The translations under genes were made by a program, and so were the position numbers. A DNA stretch of 64,000 nt from Actinomadura craniellae (GTDB taxonomy: Bacteria > Actinomycetota > Actinomycetes > Streptosporangiales > Streptosporangiaceae), in assembly GCF_003289645.1 (NCBI RefSeq), contig NZ_QLYX01000019.1:80106-144105 (forward strand). The letters run 5' to 3'. Positions 1 to 8,326 of this stretch are shown here, piece by piece. The first letter of the stretch is position 1, and every line of letters begins with the position of its first letter. The notes beneath the pieces are model-generated. The model searched no databases, was not told where the DNA came from, and worked only from the letters and a program-made list of their open reading frames with translations.

Positions 1-953
1 CCGGGCCAGAACGAGCCCGCCTCCCACGCCTCGACCGGCAGGTTCGCGGGGAGCCGGGCGCGCAGGTACGCCAGGACGTCCCCGGCCTGCCGCCACGGGT
101 CGTAGTAGTGCAGCTGGAAGCTGTCGAAGATCTTCGCGCGGCCGAGTCCGAGCACGGTCTCGTGCGCGGTGAGGATCCGGTGGCCGGCGGTGCCCGCGCG
201 GGCGGCGCGCAGCCCGGCCGCGTCACGTACCGGGGGCAGCCGGTCGTTCACGCGGCGCGCGTAGTACGCCCGGTAGAGGGCGACCGCCCGGTCCTGCCGT
301 CCCGAGTCCTGCAACGCGGCGGCGGCGGCCAGCCCGTGCCCCGAGCTGGCCAGTCCCGGATCGGTCACCCGGGCGCGCGGGTCGGCCTCGCGGACCGCGG
401 CGGCCCCGGCCCGCGCCACCGCCGCGTACGCGCGCGGATCGGCGCCCCAGTGGGTGGCGGTGTCGACTTCGTTCTCGATGGCGTACCGGTGGACGCCGCG
501 CCGCGCGTACCGGCCCACCAGGGTGCGGACGAAGGCCCGGTACGCGGTCAGGTCCGCGGGCGGGTGGGAGGGGGCGGTCCGCGCGGCGGCCGCCGCGGGC
601 CGCCCGGAGGCCCAGCACGACCCGATCCGGATGCGCAGCAGCAGCTCGTACCCCTGGCCGAGCGCCGTGTCGACCGCCCGGTCCTCCATCGTCCAGCGGA
701 AGGTGCCGGGCGCGGGCTCCACCGCGCACCAGGTGATGTCGTGGAAGGTGCCGCCGCCCCGGTAGGCGCCGACCGCGGGCGCGTACCGGTCGATCGGCCG
801 GTAGGAGTTCCACTTCAGCCCGAACGGCTGCTCCAGCCGGGTGGGCGGGGGGACGGCGGGGGCGGGCGCCGGCGGCGGGGCCGGGTCGCCGGTGCAGCCC
901 GCGACCAGCGCCAGCGCCGCCGCGACGGCCGCCCCCCGCGCGATCCCGCTCAC
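1..953 (-). CDS. Lipoprotein with glycoside-hydrolase-like barrel (3' end outside window)
   Basis: The frame is open from a GTG at 953 to the window edge, about 317 codons, so the C-terminus is missing. The product starts with a basic, Ala/Leu-rich signal peptide ending in ALVAGC, a lipobox, so it is probably lipid-anchored outside the membrane. A Pro-rich linker follows, then a region with TIM-barrel glycosidase character: ITWCAVEPAPGTFRW near residue 75 and AIENEVD near residue 150, resembling the catalytic acid segment (N-E) of clan GH-A enzymes. The GTG overlaps the TGA of the upstream sulfotransferase gene (GTGA), indicating translational coupling. The context of sulfotransferase and glycosyltransferases suggests trimming or modification of a surface polysaccharide. 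The substrate is unknown. Confidence 0.72.
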   Translation of the reverse strand, partial: MSGIARGAAVAAALALVAGCTGDPAPPPAPAPAVPPPTRLEQPFGLKWNSYRPIDRYAPAVGAYRGGGTFHDITWCAVEPAPGTFRWTMEDRAVDTALGQGYELLLRIRIGSCWASGRPAAAAARTAPSHPPADLTAYRAFVRTLVGRYARRGVHRYAIENEVDTATHWGADPRAYAAVARAGAAAVREADPRARVTDPGLASSGHGLAAAAALQDSGRQDRAVALYRAYYARRVNDRLPPVRDAAGLRAARAGTAGHRILTAHETVLGLGRAKIFDSFQLHYYDPWRQAGDVLAYLRARLPANLPVEAWEAGSFWP

Positions 954-1846
954 CGGTAGCCGTACCGCTGCCGGACGGGGGACGTCGCCGCGGCCACCAG
1001 CCGCCGCTGGGCGGCCGGCATCGCGCGCCGCCACTCGTCGTCGAGCCGTAGCTCGATCCGGCCCGACCGGTGCCGGTCGGTGTTGCCGGCGACGGTGTGC
1101 GTGGGGGCCAGCGTGCCGACCCGTCCCGTCACCGGCAGGGCGGCGGAGGCCGCCCCGGCCAGGCCGGCGATCCGGCGCAGCCAGGGCTCGGGCTCGGCGA
1201 TCAGGTCCTCGTACCGGACCAGCAGGTAGCGGTCCGCGTCCCCGCTCCACAGCCGGGCGGCGGCGAGGTTGCCGGCCCGCCACAGCAGCGCGCTGGTGAC
1301 CGGGGGACGGGTGACCATGGTCTCCCTGGACTCCTTGACCCGCAGCCAGGACCAGGCCACCGCGCGCGGGTCGCGGACCAGGTGGACGTACCGCAGGTCC
1401 AGGCCGGGCAGCCGGGACAGCAGCCGCCCGTAGGTGGCGGGCTTGGTGGTGTCGATGATCACCCGGGCGCCGGTGACCTCGGCGACGGCCGGGTAGAGCC
1501 GGCCGAGCGGGGCCGCGGCGGCCACGGCGGCCCGCTCGCCCGGCAGCCGCCCGGTGATCGACAGGGCCTGCACGGCCCGGCCCCGGGAGGTCCGCGCGTG
1601 CAGCCGCCGCAGCGCCTCCGTCTCGGGCGCGTCGGGGCCCCCGTACGCCCGGGCCAGGACGTCGCGCCACACCGGGCAGTGCCGCACCGGGGCCCCGCAG
1701 CCGCAGTCGCCGCCGGCGGCCAGGCCGCGCTCCCACAGGTAACCGGCCTCGCCGACGTTGAAGAAGCCGTCGATCTGGCCGAGCAGGCCGCCCAGCAGGG
1801 TGCTCCCGCTCCGCCCGGCCCCGGTCACGTGCAGAACGACGGTCAT
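950..1846 (-). CDS. Sulfotransferase family protein
   Basis: A 298-residue protein with the 5'-phosphosulfate-binding loop near the N-terminus (GAGRSGSTLLGGLL, residues 9-22), as in PAPS-dependent sulfotransferases. A second PAPS contact is likely in the segment YVHLVRDPRAVAWSW (about residues 153-167), the usual 3'-phosphate motif. Four cysteines cluster near residues 48-58 (CGCGAPVRHC), seen in an actinobacterial subgroup. The family transfers sulfate from PAPS to hydroxyl groups, here probably a glycan or lipid. The gene is coupled by GTGA overlap to the lipoprotein gene and follows a secreted protein gene on the same strand with a 10-base gap, so the three may form one operon. The acceptor is inferred only from context. 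Confidence 0.85.
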   Translation of the reverse strand: MTVVLHVTGAGRSGSTLLGGLLGQIDGFFNVGEAGYLWERGLAAGGDCGCGAPVRHCPVWRDVLARAYGGPDAPETEALRRLHARTSRGRAVQALSITGRLPGERAAVAAAAPLGRLYPAVAEVTGARVIIDTTKPATYGRLLSRLPGLDLRYVHLVRDPRAVAWSWLRVKESRETMVTRPPVTSALLWRAGNLAAARLWSGDADRYLLVRYEDLIAEPEPWLRRIAGLAGAASAALPVTGRVGTLAPTHTVAGNTDRHRSGRIELRLDDEWRRAMPAAQRRLVAAATSPVRQRYGYR

Positions 1847-1856
1847 GGTCGGTGGT

Positions 1857-2633
1857 TCACCTCACCACGTACTGGCGGTACGGGGTGGACGGGTCGACCA
1901 GGCCGGCCCGGTCCTCGCTGCCGATCCGGATGATGAACGTGCCGCTGACCGACATCTTCTGCGAGGTCGTCCACGTGGTGGACGGGGCCCCCGGGCGGGT
2001 CACCGCGCGCCGGTGCCACATGATCGAGCCCCAGGTCCCGCCCGTCCGCAGCCACTTGCCGGTGGCCTTGTTCTGGATCGCGACCAGGATGTAGCGCACG
2101 CCGTGGTCGTCGGTCGCCGTCCCGTTCAGCGAGACGGTGGTGTTCCTGCTGACCGTCGTGGTCAGGGCGGTCGGCCTGGAGATCGCGGTGTCGGGGGCCT
2201 GGGTGTCGACGTCGAAGCGGCGCCACGGCAGCTCGGCGTCGGGGTGGCCGGCGGCGTCCTTGGCCACGGCCTGCACCATGTACGCGCCGGGCTCCGCCGG
2301 GGTCCAGGTGAACGACCAGCCGGTGCTGGCGGCTCCCGGCGCCGACAGCGTCGCGGAGTAGCGGTGGTAGGCGCCCCAGGTGCCGTCCGGGCGGTACCAC
2401 AGCCGGGTGTCGCGGTCCTGGATGGCCACCCCGACCGAGGCCACCCCGGTGTCGTCGGTGGCCGTCCCCTGGAAGGTCAGGGCCCGGCGGCCGTACACCT
2501 CGTCCTGGAGGGCGGGGGAGGTGATGGACGCGTCCGGGGCGGTGGTGTCGTCGGCGAGCGCGGGTGTGGCGGCCCATCCGGTCAGAAAGAGAGCGCCCGC
2601 GGTCACGGGCACCACAGGCCGCATGAATTTCAT
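1857..2633 (-). CDS. Secreted protein with two Ig-like repeats
   Basis: A 258-residue protein with a clear signal peptide (MKFMRPVVPVTAGALFLTG, cleavage after PALA). The mature part is two homologous repeats of about 110 residues. Each has the signature GTATDD-G followed by a hydrophobic strand, a W-containing turn (TWG) and a final D-AG strand, typical of bacterial Ig-like beta-sandwich modules. There is no wall-anchoring motif or membrane segment after the signal, so it is probably released or loosely bound. A GGAGGA ribosome site precedes the ATG at good spacing. It heads a likely three-gene operon with the sulfotransferase and GH-like lipoprotein, and is divergent from the GT4 gene. A role in binding surface polysaccharide is inference. 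Confidence 0.8.
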   Translation of the reverse strand: MKFMRPVVPVTAGALFLTGWAATPALADDTTAPDASITSPALQDEVYGRRALTFQGTATDDTGVASVGVAIQDRDTRLWYRPDGTWGAYHRYSATLSAPGAASTGWSFTWTPAEPGAYMVQAVAKDAAGHPDAELPWRRFDVDTQAPDTAISRPTALTTTVSRNTTVSLNGTATDDHGVRYILVAIQNKATGKWLRTGGTWGSIMWHRRAVTRPGAPSTTWTTSQKMSVSGTFIIRIGSEDRAGLVDPSTPYRQYVVR

Positions 2634-2977
2634 CAGGAAATCCTCCGTTCGACTCAGCCCCCGAGAAGTCCGAGTGTAAGGAGAAAAGCTGCGTATAAGG
2701 CATCCCTGCTCGGGTTAACGAACGGCGCATTCGAGTGGATGGGAAGGTGAACCGCCCAGCTCGGAGCGGCTATGCGCGGGCCAGGTGAACGCGCGACGGC
2801 CAGCGGAAGAATCTCCTCCGATCGCACTGAACGCGCGACGGCCGAACGGCGAATGCAATCACTTACCTATACATGTGGAACCGGGGTCGTTTTTAGGGTC
2901 GGCATTGAAATTGTGCGCCAGGGAGGCCGTTCATGCGTCATTCGCCGAGTTCGTCGCAACAGCCCGGAGAACAGCCG
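2634..2977. promoter_or_regulatory. Divergent intergenic region with 16-bp direct repeats
   Basis: This space separates the secreted-protein operon (minus) from the glycosyltransferase gene (plus). It holds two identical copies of TGAACGCGCGACGGCC, at 2786-2801 and 2828-2843. Their starts are 42 bp apart, about four helical turns, so a protein could contact both on one DNA face. An AT-richer stretch at 2850-2915 follows, in the right place for the plus-strand promoter. A GGGAGG at 2921-2926 could serve an upstream ATG at 2933. No function is known for the repeat. Confidence 0.45.
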
Positions 2978-4117
2978 ATGCGCATCGTGATGATCGGCCA
3001 GCGCGGCCTGCCCCCCACCCACGGCGGCGTCGAGCACCACGTGGCCCACCTGGGCCGGCGGCTGGCCGAGCGCGGGCACCAGGTGACCGCGTTCTGCCGG
3101 ACCAACTACGTGACCGAACGGTCCGCCGACTACCAGGGCATCCGGCTGCGGCACCTGCCCACGATCGGGTCCAAGCACCTCGACGCGATCGTGCACAGCG
3201 CGCTGTCCACCACCGTCGCCGGCATGCCGGACATCGTCCACTACCACGCCCTCGGCCCCGGCCTCTGCGCGCCGCTGCCCCGCTACCTGTCGGGCACGCG
3301 GGTGGTGCAGACCGTGCACGGCCTGGACGACCGGCGGGCCAAGTGGGGCCGGGCCGCCCGCTCGGTGCTGCGCACCGCCCGGTGGGTGAGCGACCGGGTG
3401 CCGGACGCCGTGGTCGCGGTCTCCGAAGAGGTGCTGGGCTCCTACGCGGGGAGCCGCCGGGGCCTGACCGTCCACATCCCGAACGGGGTCGAGCGGCCGG
3501 CCCGGCCCGCCCGGGGCTCCGCCGACAGGTTCGGGCTGCGACCGGGCCGCTACGTGCTCTACGTCGGCCGGCTCGTCCCGGAGAAGGCCCCGGACCTGCT
3601 GATCAGGGCGTTCCGGGAGCTGCCCGGCGACACCGAACTGGTGATCGCGGGCGGCTCGTCGTTCACCGACGACTACGTCGACGAGCTGCGGAAGCTGGCC
3701 GCCGCGGACTCCCGGGTCCGGATGCTCGGCTACGTGTACGGCGACGACCTGGCCGCGCTGTACGCCGACGCCGGCGCGTTCGTCCAGCCGTCGGTGCTGG
3801 AGGGCATGCCGCTGACCCTGCTGGAGGCGCTGTCGCACGCCGTTCCGGTGGTGGCCAGCGACATCGCGCCGCACCTGGAGGTGCTCGGCGGCGACGCCCC
3901 CGGTGGACGGATCTTCCGCGGCGGGGACGCCGGGCACCTGCGCGACGTGCTGGCCGCGGTGCTGGCCGGCTCCGCCGCGGAGCGGGAGGGGGCGGCGAAG
4001 CGCCGCGACGACGTGCTGGACCGGTACTCGTGGGACACGGCGGTCGATGCGCTGGAGGAGCTCTACCGGGTGTTGCTGCGGCGGCCGGCGCAGGCCGCCA
4101 GCCGCGCGGCCCGCTGA
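2978..4117 (+). CDS. GT4-family glycosyltransferase
   Basis: About 379 residues, a retaining GT-B fold enzyme. The N-terminus MRIVMIGQRGLPPTHGGVE is the classic GT4 opening with the glycine-rich acceptor loop. The C-terminal half has the sugar-nucleotide site: YVGRLVPEKAPDLLI near residue 190, then E-GMPLTLLEAL, where the E-x7-E motif binds the donor. It adds a hexose or similar sugar to a lipid-linked glycan on the cytoplasmic side. The start at 2978 matches the family and has GGAGA upstream. An in-frame ATG at 2933 has a stronger Shine-Dalgarno, so a 15-residue extension is possible. It lies 34 bases before the phosphoglycosyltransferase gene, so the two likely act in one polysaccharide pathway. 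Confidence 0.88.
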   Translation: MRIVMIGQRGLPPTHGGVEHHVAHLGRRLAERGHQVTAFCRTNYVTERSADYQGIRLRHLPTIGSKHLDAIVHSALSTTVAGMPDIVHYHALGPGLCAPLPRYLSGTRVVQTVHGLDDRRAKWGRAARSVLRTARWVSDRVPDAVVAVSEEVLGSYAGSRRGLTVHIPNGVERPARPARGSADRFGLRPGRYVLYVGRLVPEKAPDLLIRAFRELPGDTELVIAGGSSFTDDYVDELRKLAAADSRVRMLGYVYGDDLAALYADAGAFVQPSVLEGMPLTLLEALSHAVPVVASDIAPHLEVLGGDAPGGRIFRGGDAGHLRDVLAAVLAGSAAEREGAAKRRDDVLDRYSWDTAVDALEELYRVLLRRPAQAASRAAR

Positions 4118-4151
4118 GCCTCCCGACACCTCCCTCCCACGGATCACTGCT

Positions 4152-5609
4152 GTGACAACGGGTTCGGTGCCGGTCGAGCGGCGCCCCAGGACATCGCCGC
4201 GCGCCGGACGCCGCTCCTCCTGGAGCCCGTCCTACATCGGCGTGCTGCGCCGGGTGGACGTGGTGGTCGTCGTCACCGCCGTGCTGATCGCCTACGCCGG
4301 GCGGTTCGGGTCCCGCGCCCCGCTGGTCTCCGGGGTGCCCTACATGGCGGTCGCCGCCATGCTCGCCCTCGCCTGGCTGGGATCGCTGCGGCTGATGCGC
4401 GGCTACGACATCAAGATCATCGGACATGGGGCCGAGGAGTACCGCCGGGTGCTCGGCAGCGGGCTCCGGCTGGCCGGGCTGGTCGCGATCGTCTGCTACC
4501 TGGCCGACGCCCCGGTGGCCCGGGGCTTCGTCGCGCTCGCCTTCCCGCTGGGCACCTTCGGCCTGCTCACCGGGCGCTACACCGCGCGCAAGTGGCTGCA
4601 CCACCGGCGGCGGGCCGGGGACGGCTGGTCGCACCGGGTGCTGGTCGTCGGCGACGGCCCCCAGGTCGAGGACCTGGTGCGGCAGCTGCGCCGCGAACCG
4701 TACGCCGGCTACCAGGTCGTCGGGGTCTGCACGCCCGACGGGGGCGGGGTGGCCGGGGCGCCCGGGGTGGGCACGCTCGACGAACTGGGCGAGGCCCTCA
4801 CCCGGGTGGCGGCCGACACCGTCGCGGTGACCGCCTCGGCGGGCATCACCGCCACCACCCTGCGCCGGCTGGGCTGGGAACTGCACGGAACGGGCGTCGG
4901 GCTGGTGGTGGCGCCCGCGCTGGTCGACATCGCCGGACCGCGCATCCACACCAGCCCCGTCGCCGGGCTGCCGCTGATCCACGTGGAGGAACCGGAACTG
5001 GCCGGCCGCCGCAGGGCCATGAAGCACGTCGTGGACCGGCTGGTCGCCCTGGTCGCCCTGGTCGCGCTGCTGCCCGTGCTGGCGGTCGTCGCGCTGGCGG
5101 TCCGGCTCGACACCCCCGGGCCCGCGCTGTTCCGCCAGGTCCGGGTGGGCCGGGACGGGCGCCCCTTCACCATGTACAAGTTCCGGTCGATGACCGTGGA
5201 CGCGGAGGCCCGCCGGGCGGCGCTCGCGGAGTGGGACGACCACGACGGCGGAGTGCTGTTCAAGATCCGCCGGGACCCGCGGGTCACCCCGGTCGGGCGG
5301 GTGATCCGCAAGTGGTCCCTGGACGAGTTGCCGCAGCTCGTCAACGTGGCCCGGGGGGAGATGAGCCTGGTCGGGCCGCGCCCGCCGCTGCCGGAGGAGG
5401 TCGCCCGGTACGGCGCGGACGTGGCCCGGCGGCTGCTGGTCCAGCCCGGCATCACCGGCCTCTGGCAGGTGAGCGGCCGGTCCGACCTGTCCTGGGAGGA
5501 CAGCGTGCGACTGGACCTGTACTACGTGGAGAACTGGTCCCTCACCACCGACGCGATCATCCTCTGGAAGACCGTCGGCGCGGTGTTCCGCCGCACCGGG
5601 GCGTACTGA
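4152..5609 (+). CDS. Polyprenyl-phosphate sugar-1-phosphate transferase (exopolysaccharide initiation)
   Basis: From a GTG at 4152 the protein has 485 residues. Hydrophobic segments fill the N-terminal 140 residues, then a Rossmann-like domain (HRVLVVGDGPQVEDLVRQL), then the bacterial sugar transferase domain. That domain begins with a membrane helix and carries the family motifs MYKFRSM, a DELPQL segment, MSLVGPRP and QPGITGLWQVSGRS. These belong to WbaP/CpsE-type enzymes, which transfer a sugar phosphate from a nucleotide sugar to undecaprenyl phosphate and start repeat-unit assembly. No clear ribosome site is seen, and a GTG at 4167 is an alternative start. With the upstream GT4 it forms the core of a surface-polysaccharide locus. 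No flippase or polymerase is visible within the window. Confidence 0.9.
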   Translation: MTTGSVPVERRPRTSPRAGRRSSWSPSYIGVLRRVDVVVVVTAVLIAYAGRFGSRAPLVSGVPYMAVAAMLALAWLGSLRLMRGYDIKIIGHGAEEYRRVLGSGLRLAGLVAIVCYLADAPVARGFVALAFPLGTFGLLTGRYTARKWLHHRRRAGDGWSHRVLVVGDGPQVEDLVRQLRREPYAGYQVVGVCTPDGGGVAGAPGVGTLDELGEALTRVAADTVAVTASAGITATTLRRLGWELHGTGVGLVVAPALVDIAGPRIHTSPVAGLPLIHVEEPELAGRRRAMKHVVDRLVALVALVALLPVLAVVALAVRLDTPGPALFRQVRVGRDGRPFTMYKFRSMTVDAEARRAALAEWDDHDGGVLFKIRRDPRVTPVGRVIRKWSLDELPQLVNVARGEMSLVGPRPPLPEEVARYGADVARRLLVQPGITGLWQVSGRSDLSWEDSVRLDLYYVENWSLTTDAIILWKTVGAVFRRTGAY

Positions 5610-5635
5610 GCGTTCTGCCGGTGGTCCCGGGGGTA

Positions 5636-5660
5636 CCGCCGGCCTCCGCCCGGCCGGCGG
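5636..5660. terminator. Hairpin between convergent genes
   Basis: CCGCCGGCC at 5636-5644 pairs perfectly with GGCCGGCGG at 5652-5660 across a 7-base loop. It sits 27 bases after the sugar-transferase stop and before the 3' end of the converging YegP-like gene. There is no T-run, as is common for high-GC terminators, so the assignment rests on position and stem strength. Confidence 0.45.
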
Positions 5661-5708
5661 ATCGTCAGGGGCCAGTGGACGGGGTACCGCGACCCCTGCC
5701 GCCTCCCG

Positions 5709-6086
5709 TCAGCAGTCCAGGACGACGGGACGCCGGCGGGGGCGCTGCTCGCCGCGCCCGGCGACCCACGGGTCGAGCCGGGCCTCGGCCGCCTGCAGCC
5801 GGAACCGCCCGGCCGCGGAGTCGGCCTCCCTGCGCCGCCCGTACGGGTGGGCGCTGATCGCGACGACCACCTGTTCCAGGCGCATCGCCCAGGTCCACAT
5901 GCCGCCCCGGTCGCTGCTGAAGTCCATCGAGGCGGAGGCGGCGTTGAGCTGCACGACCCGGATCGCGGCCGCGGCGTGCTCTTCGTCCGGAAAGCCCTGC
6001 GGGGAAAGTGCGACGAGCCGGTGGTTCGCCGTCAGGAAACGCCAGGATATCTGTCCGTCGGATGTGCGGTAACGCTGAAAACGCAT
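5709..6086 (-). CDS. YegP-like DUF1508 protein
   Basis: A 125-residue protein. The segment DGQISWRFLTANHRLVALS followed by an N-rich helix (AIRVVQLNAASASM) matches the YegP/DUF1508 fold, a small beta-beta-beta-alpha unit usually present in tandem. Here the second copy (MWTWAMRLEQVVVAISAHPYGRR) is recognisable only by length and the final R residues. The C-terminus is Arg-rich. The biochemical role of the family is not established. AAAGGG lies about 12 bases before the ATG. It stands alone between the polysaccharide locus and the LPKTG gene. Confidence 0.7.
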   Translation of the reverse strand: MRFQRYRTSDGQISWRFLTANHRLVALSPQGFPDEEHAAAAIRVVQLNAASASMDFSSDRGGMWTWAMRLEQVVVAISAHPYGRRREADSAAGRFRLQAAEARLDPWVAGRGEQRPRRRPVVLDC

Positions 6087-6179
6087 AGCGTGAAATCCCT
6101 TTCAGGGGTAACTGAAGAAAGACCGGCTACCGCCTGGAAAGGACCGGATGCGGGCCGTACCTAGAAGGGGTTCCGCGGA

Positions 6180-7184
6180 TTACTCCGCCAGGACGTGACG
6201 ACGCCGCCGGGCGGCGATTATCGCGCTGCCGCCGGCGGCCACCATTGCGCCGCCGGCGAGGGTCAGCGGGAACAGGAAGGCGGTGCCCGTCTTGGGGAGG
6301 TCCCCGCCGGCGGACCCGTTGGTGCCCGTGGTGGTCCCGCCCGACGGGTCGTCCGTCGGGGTGGGGCCGGCGCAGTCGTCAGGAGAGGCGGACGGGCTCG
6401 CGCCGGCGGTGGCCGTCGCGGTGGCCGTGGCGGTGGCCGTGGCGGTGGGCGTCGGGCAGGGCGTCTCCGACCCGGTCGGAGTGGGGGTGGCGCTCGCGCT
6501 GGGGGAGGCGGTGGTGGCCCGCGCCTGGACGCGGGGCGGCGCGACGGGGGCGTTCCGGGCCAGGGTGAGTTCGATCGTCACCTCGCCGTCGCCCGCCGGT
6601 TCGCCGAGCGCTCCCACCCCGGTGCCGGTGGGCTCGGTGGGCAGGTCGGTCCAGCTCACCCGGGTGCCGGACACCTCGGGCGGGATGCCGAAGGTCCGCA
6701 GGTCGAGCACCTCGGGAGGGGTCCCGGGGGTGGCGGTGGGCGTGGCGGCGGGCGCCGGGCCCACCGCGGCCCGCAGCGTGCCCTCGGCGCCGCCGATCAC
6801 GACGGCGGGGTCCTGCAGGGTGACGGTGCGGTCGGGGTAGACGAGCACCGCGCGGCCGCGGTAGCCGATGTCGGCCGTGCCGGTCCTGGCGTCATAGGTG
6901 CCCTCGGCCAGCGGGAAGCGCAGGGTTCCGTCGGGCTGGAGCGACGCGCCGCCGCTCACCTGGACCTTCGGTTCCGTGCCGGCCGTGCCGTACTCCCAGT
7001 CGAGGTGCCCGCCTGCCACGGCGTTCGGCGTGGGCGAGGACGTGGGCGTGGGCTCGCCCGGGGCCGGGGTCGCCGCGGCCGGGGCGATGACCAGCCCGGT
7101 GGTGACCAGCGCGGCCCCGGCCGCGACCAGCCCGCGGCCCAGCGCGGACAGGCCCTGCGGGGACTCGGGCAGCGGACGCTTCAT
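6180..7184 (-). CDS. LPKTG cell-wall-anchored surface protein
   Basis: A 334-residue secreted protein: signal peptide (hydrophobic core SALGRGLVAAGAALVTTGLVI), an Ala/Thr/Pro-rich beta region, a low-complexity Thr/Ala/Pro stalk around residues 225-290, then the sorting signal LPKTG at about 301-305, a hydrophobic helix and a basic tail (AARRRRHVLAE). This is the standard substrate for sortase, which cleaves between T and G and links the protein to peptidoglycan. The class E sortase gene is divergent from it, with starts about 250 bases apart, so it is the likely cognate enzyme. A GGAAG ribosome site precedes the ATG. The stalk contains a hexanucleotide repeat that could vary in length. The ligand or role is unknown. 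Confidence 0.88.
   Translation of the reverse strand: MKRPLPESPQGLSALGRGLVAAGAALVTTGLVIAPAAATPAPGEPTPTSSPTPNAVAGGHLDWEYGTAGTEPKVQVSGGASLQPDGTLRFPLAEGTYDARTGTADIGYRGRAVLVYPDRTVTLQDPAVVIGGAEGTLRAAVGPAPAATPTATPGTPPEVLDLRTFGIPPEVSGTRVSWTDLPTEPTGTGVGALGEPAGDGEVTIELTLARNAPVAPPRVQARATTASPSASATPTPTGSETPCPTPTATATATATATATAGASPSASPDDCAGPTPTDDPSGGTTTGTNGSAGGDLPKTGTAFLFPLTLAGGAMVAAGGSAIIAARRRRHVLAE
6407..6450. repeat. Hexanucleotide microsatellite in the LPKTG stalk
   Basis: About seven imperfect copies of a GTGGCC/GTGGCG hexamer, read on the minus strand as alternating Thr-Ala codons. Because the unit is two codons, copy-number change would lengthen or shorten the wall-spanning stalk without frameshift. 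Confidence 0.75.
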
Positions 7185-7438
7185 CGCATATCACTTCCTG
7201 CGCACGGTGTCGGGCGTTCACCCGGTGGACTTTTGTTGTTGGCCCTGACCGACCAGAAAGAGAGTTCGCCGATTTTCGGCGCGCTCGAAATTTTGTTATG
7301 ACACTAAAAGTTGATCCCGACTCATTATGATGAAGCTGCTCATGGTGTGGAATTCTCGCTGCGACAATCCACTCGTGAGCCGTCGCGTCTTTGGCGGTAA
7401 TTCACCCTCCTGCCACATTACGAAATGGTGATGGATTG

Positions 7439-8068
7439 GTGACTCAACGCGATGGTGTCGGGCCGTTGCATGTTTTCGGGGAAATCGTGCTGACCCTAGG
7501 GCTCGTCCTGCTGCTCTTCGCGGGCTACGAGTTCTACGGCAAGGCGTGGGCCGCGGAGCAGGAGCAGGACCGGCTGGACGCCGATCTCGACCGCCGCTGG
7601 GCGGCCGGCCCGCCCGTGCCGGGGCAACCCGCGAGCCGGTTGCACATCCCCCGGCTGGACCGGCACTGGGTGGTCACGCTGGGAGTCACGCAGGCGGCGC
7701 TGGCCCATGGCCCCGGGCACTACCCCCGCAGCGAGGATCCGGGCGAGGTCGGCAACGTGGCCATCGCCGGGCACCGGATGCGGTCGGTCTTCTGGGACCT
7801 CGACCGGCTGCGCACGGGCGACCCGGTCGTGGTGGAGACCCGGACCGGCTGGTTCGTCTACCGGGTGGTCCGGCTCGCGGTCGTCCGCCCCGACCAGATC
7901 GAGGTCGTCGCGCCCAACCCCGACAAGCCGAAGGCCCGGCCCCGGCGGCGGCTGCTCACCCTCACCACCTGCCATCCCCGCTTCCAGAACCGGCAGCGCC
8001 TGATCGTGCGGGCCGAACTCGCCGAGGTCCGGTCCAAGAAGGCGGGCCGCCCGGCGGCGCTGGCCTGA
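7439..8068 (+). CDS. Class E sortase
   Basis: About 209 residues from a GTG at 7439. An N-terminal membrane helix (FGEIVLTLGLVLLLFAGYEF) is followed by a sortase beta-barrel. The catalytic triad is visible: His in NVAIAGHRM (residue 112), Cys in LTLTTCHPRF (178) and Arg in RLIVRAEL (191). The TLTTCHP context is typical of actinobacterial class E enzymes, which anchor LPXTG or LAXTG proteins to peptidoglycan at the outer membrane face. A TTG at 7391 would add 16 residues. No convincing ribosome site is visible, so the start is uncertain. It is divergent from the LPKTG gene and precedes a secreted membrane-tethered protein. The last 22 codons are duplicated downstream. Confidence 0.88.
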   Translation: MTQRDGVGPLHVFGEIVLTLGLVLLLFAGYEFYGKAWAAEQEQDRLDADLDRRWAAGPPVPGQPASRLHIPRLDRHWVVTLGVTQAALAHGPGHYPRSEDPGEVGNVAIAGHRMRSVFWDLDRLRTGDPVVVETRTGWFVYRVVRLAVVRPDQIEVVAPNPDKPKARPRRRLLTLTTCHPRFQNRQRLIVRAELAEVRSKKAGRPAALA

Positions 8069-8197
8069 GCGCCCGGGAACCCCGGGGGAACAGGGAACCT
8101 CGTGCGGGCCGAGCTCGCCGAGGTCCGGTCCAAGAAGGCCGGCCGCCCGGCGGCGCCGGCCTGAGCGATACCGGGGACCCCGAGGGAACGTTGCCCC
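8006..8197 (+). repeat. Tandem duplication of the sortase 3' end
   Basis: The 96-bp segment 8006-8101 (last 20 codons, stop codon and 33 bases after it) is repeated at 8102-8197. The coding parts differ at only a few positions, while the tails have diverged more. The second copy starts with GTG and stays open for 20 codons to its own TGA. It is outside the sortase gene, which is intact. Confidence 0.9.
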
Positions 8198-8326
8198 GCG
8201 GTTCATCGGGCCTCAACGCCGATGCCACGGCCGGTCCCGCCCGGGTCGGGTCCGATGGACGCAGGTCCGCGCGGTACCCGGCGCGGACCGCCCGTTCGAT
8301 GCCCGTTCGATGGAGGTGCGAGGCGA

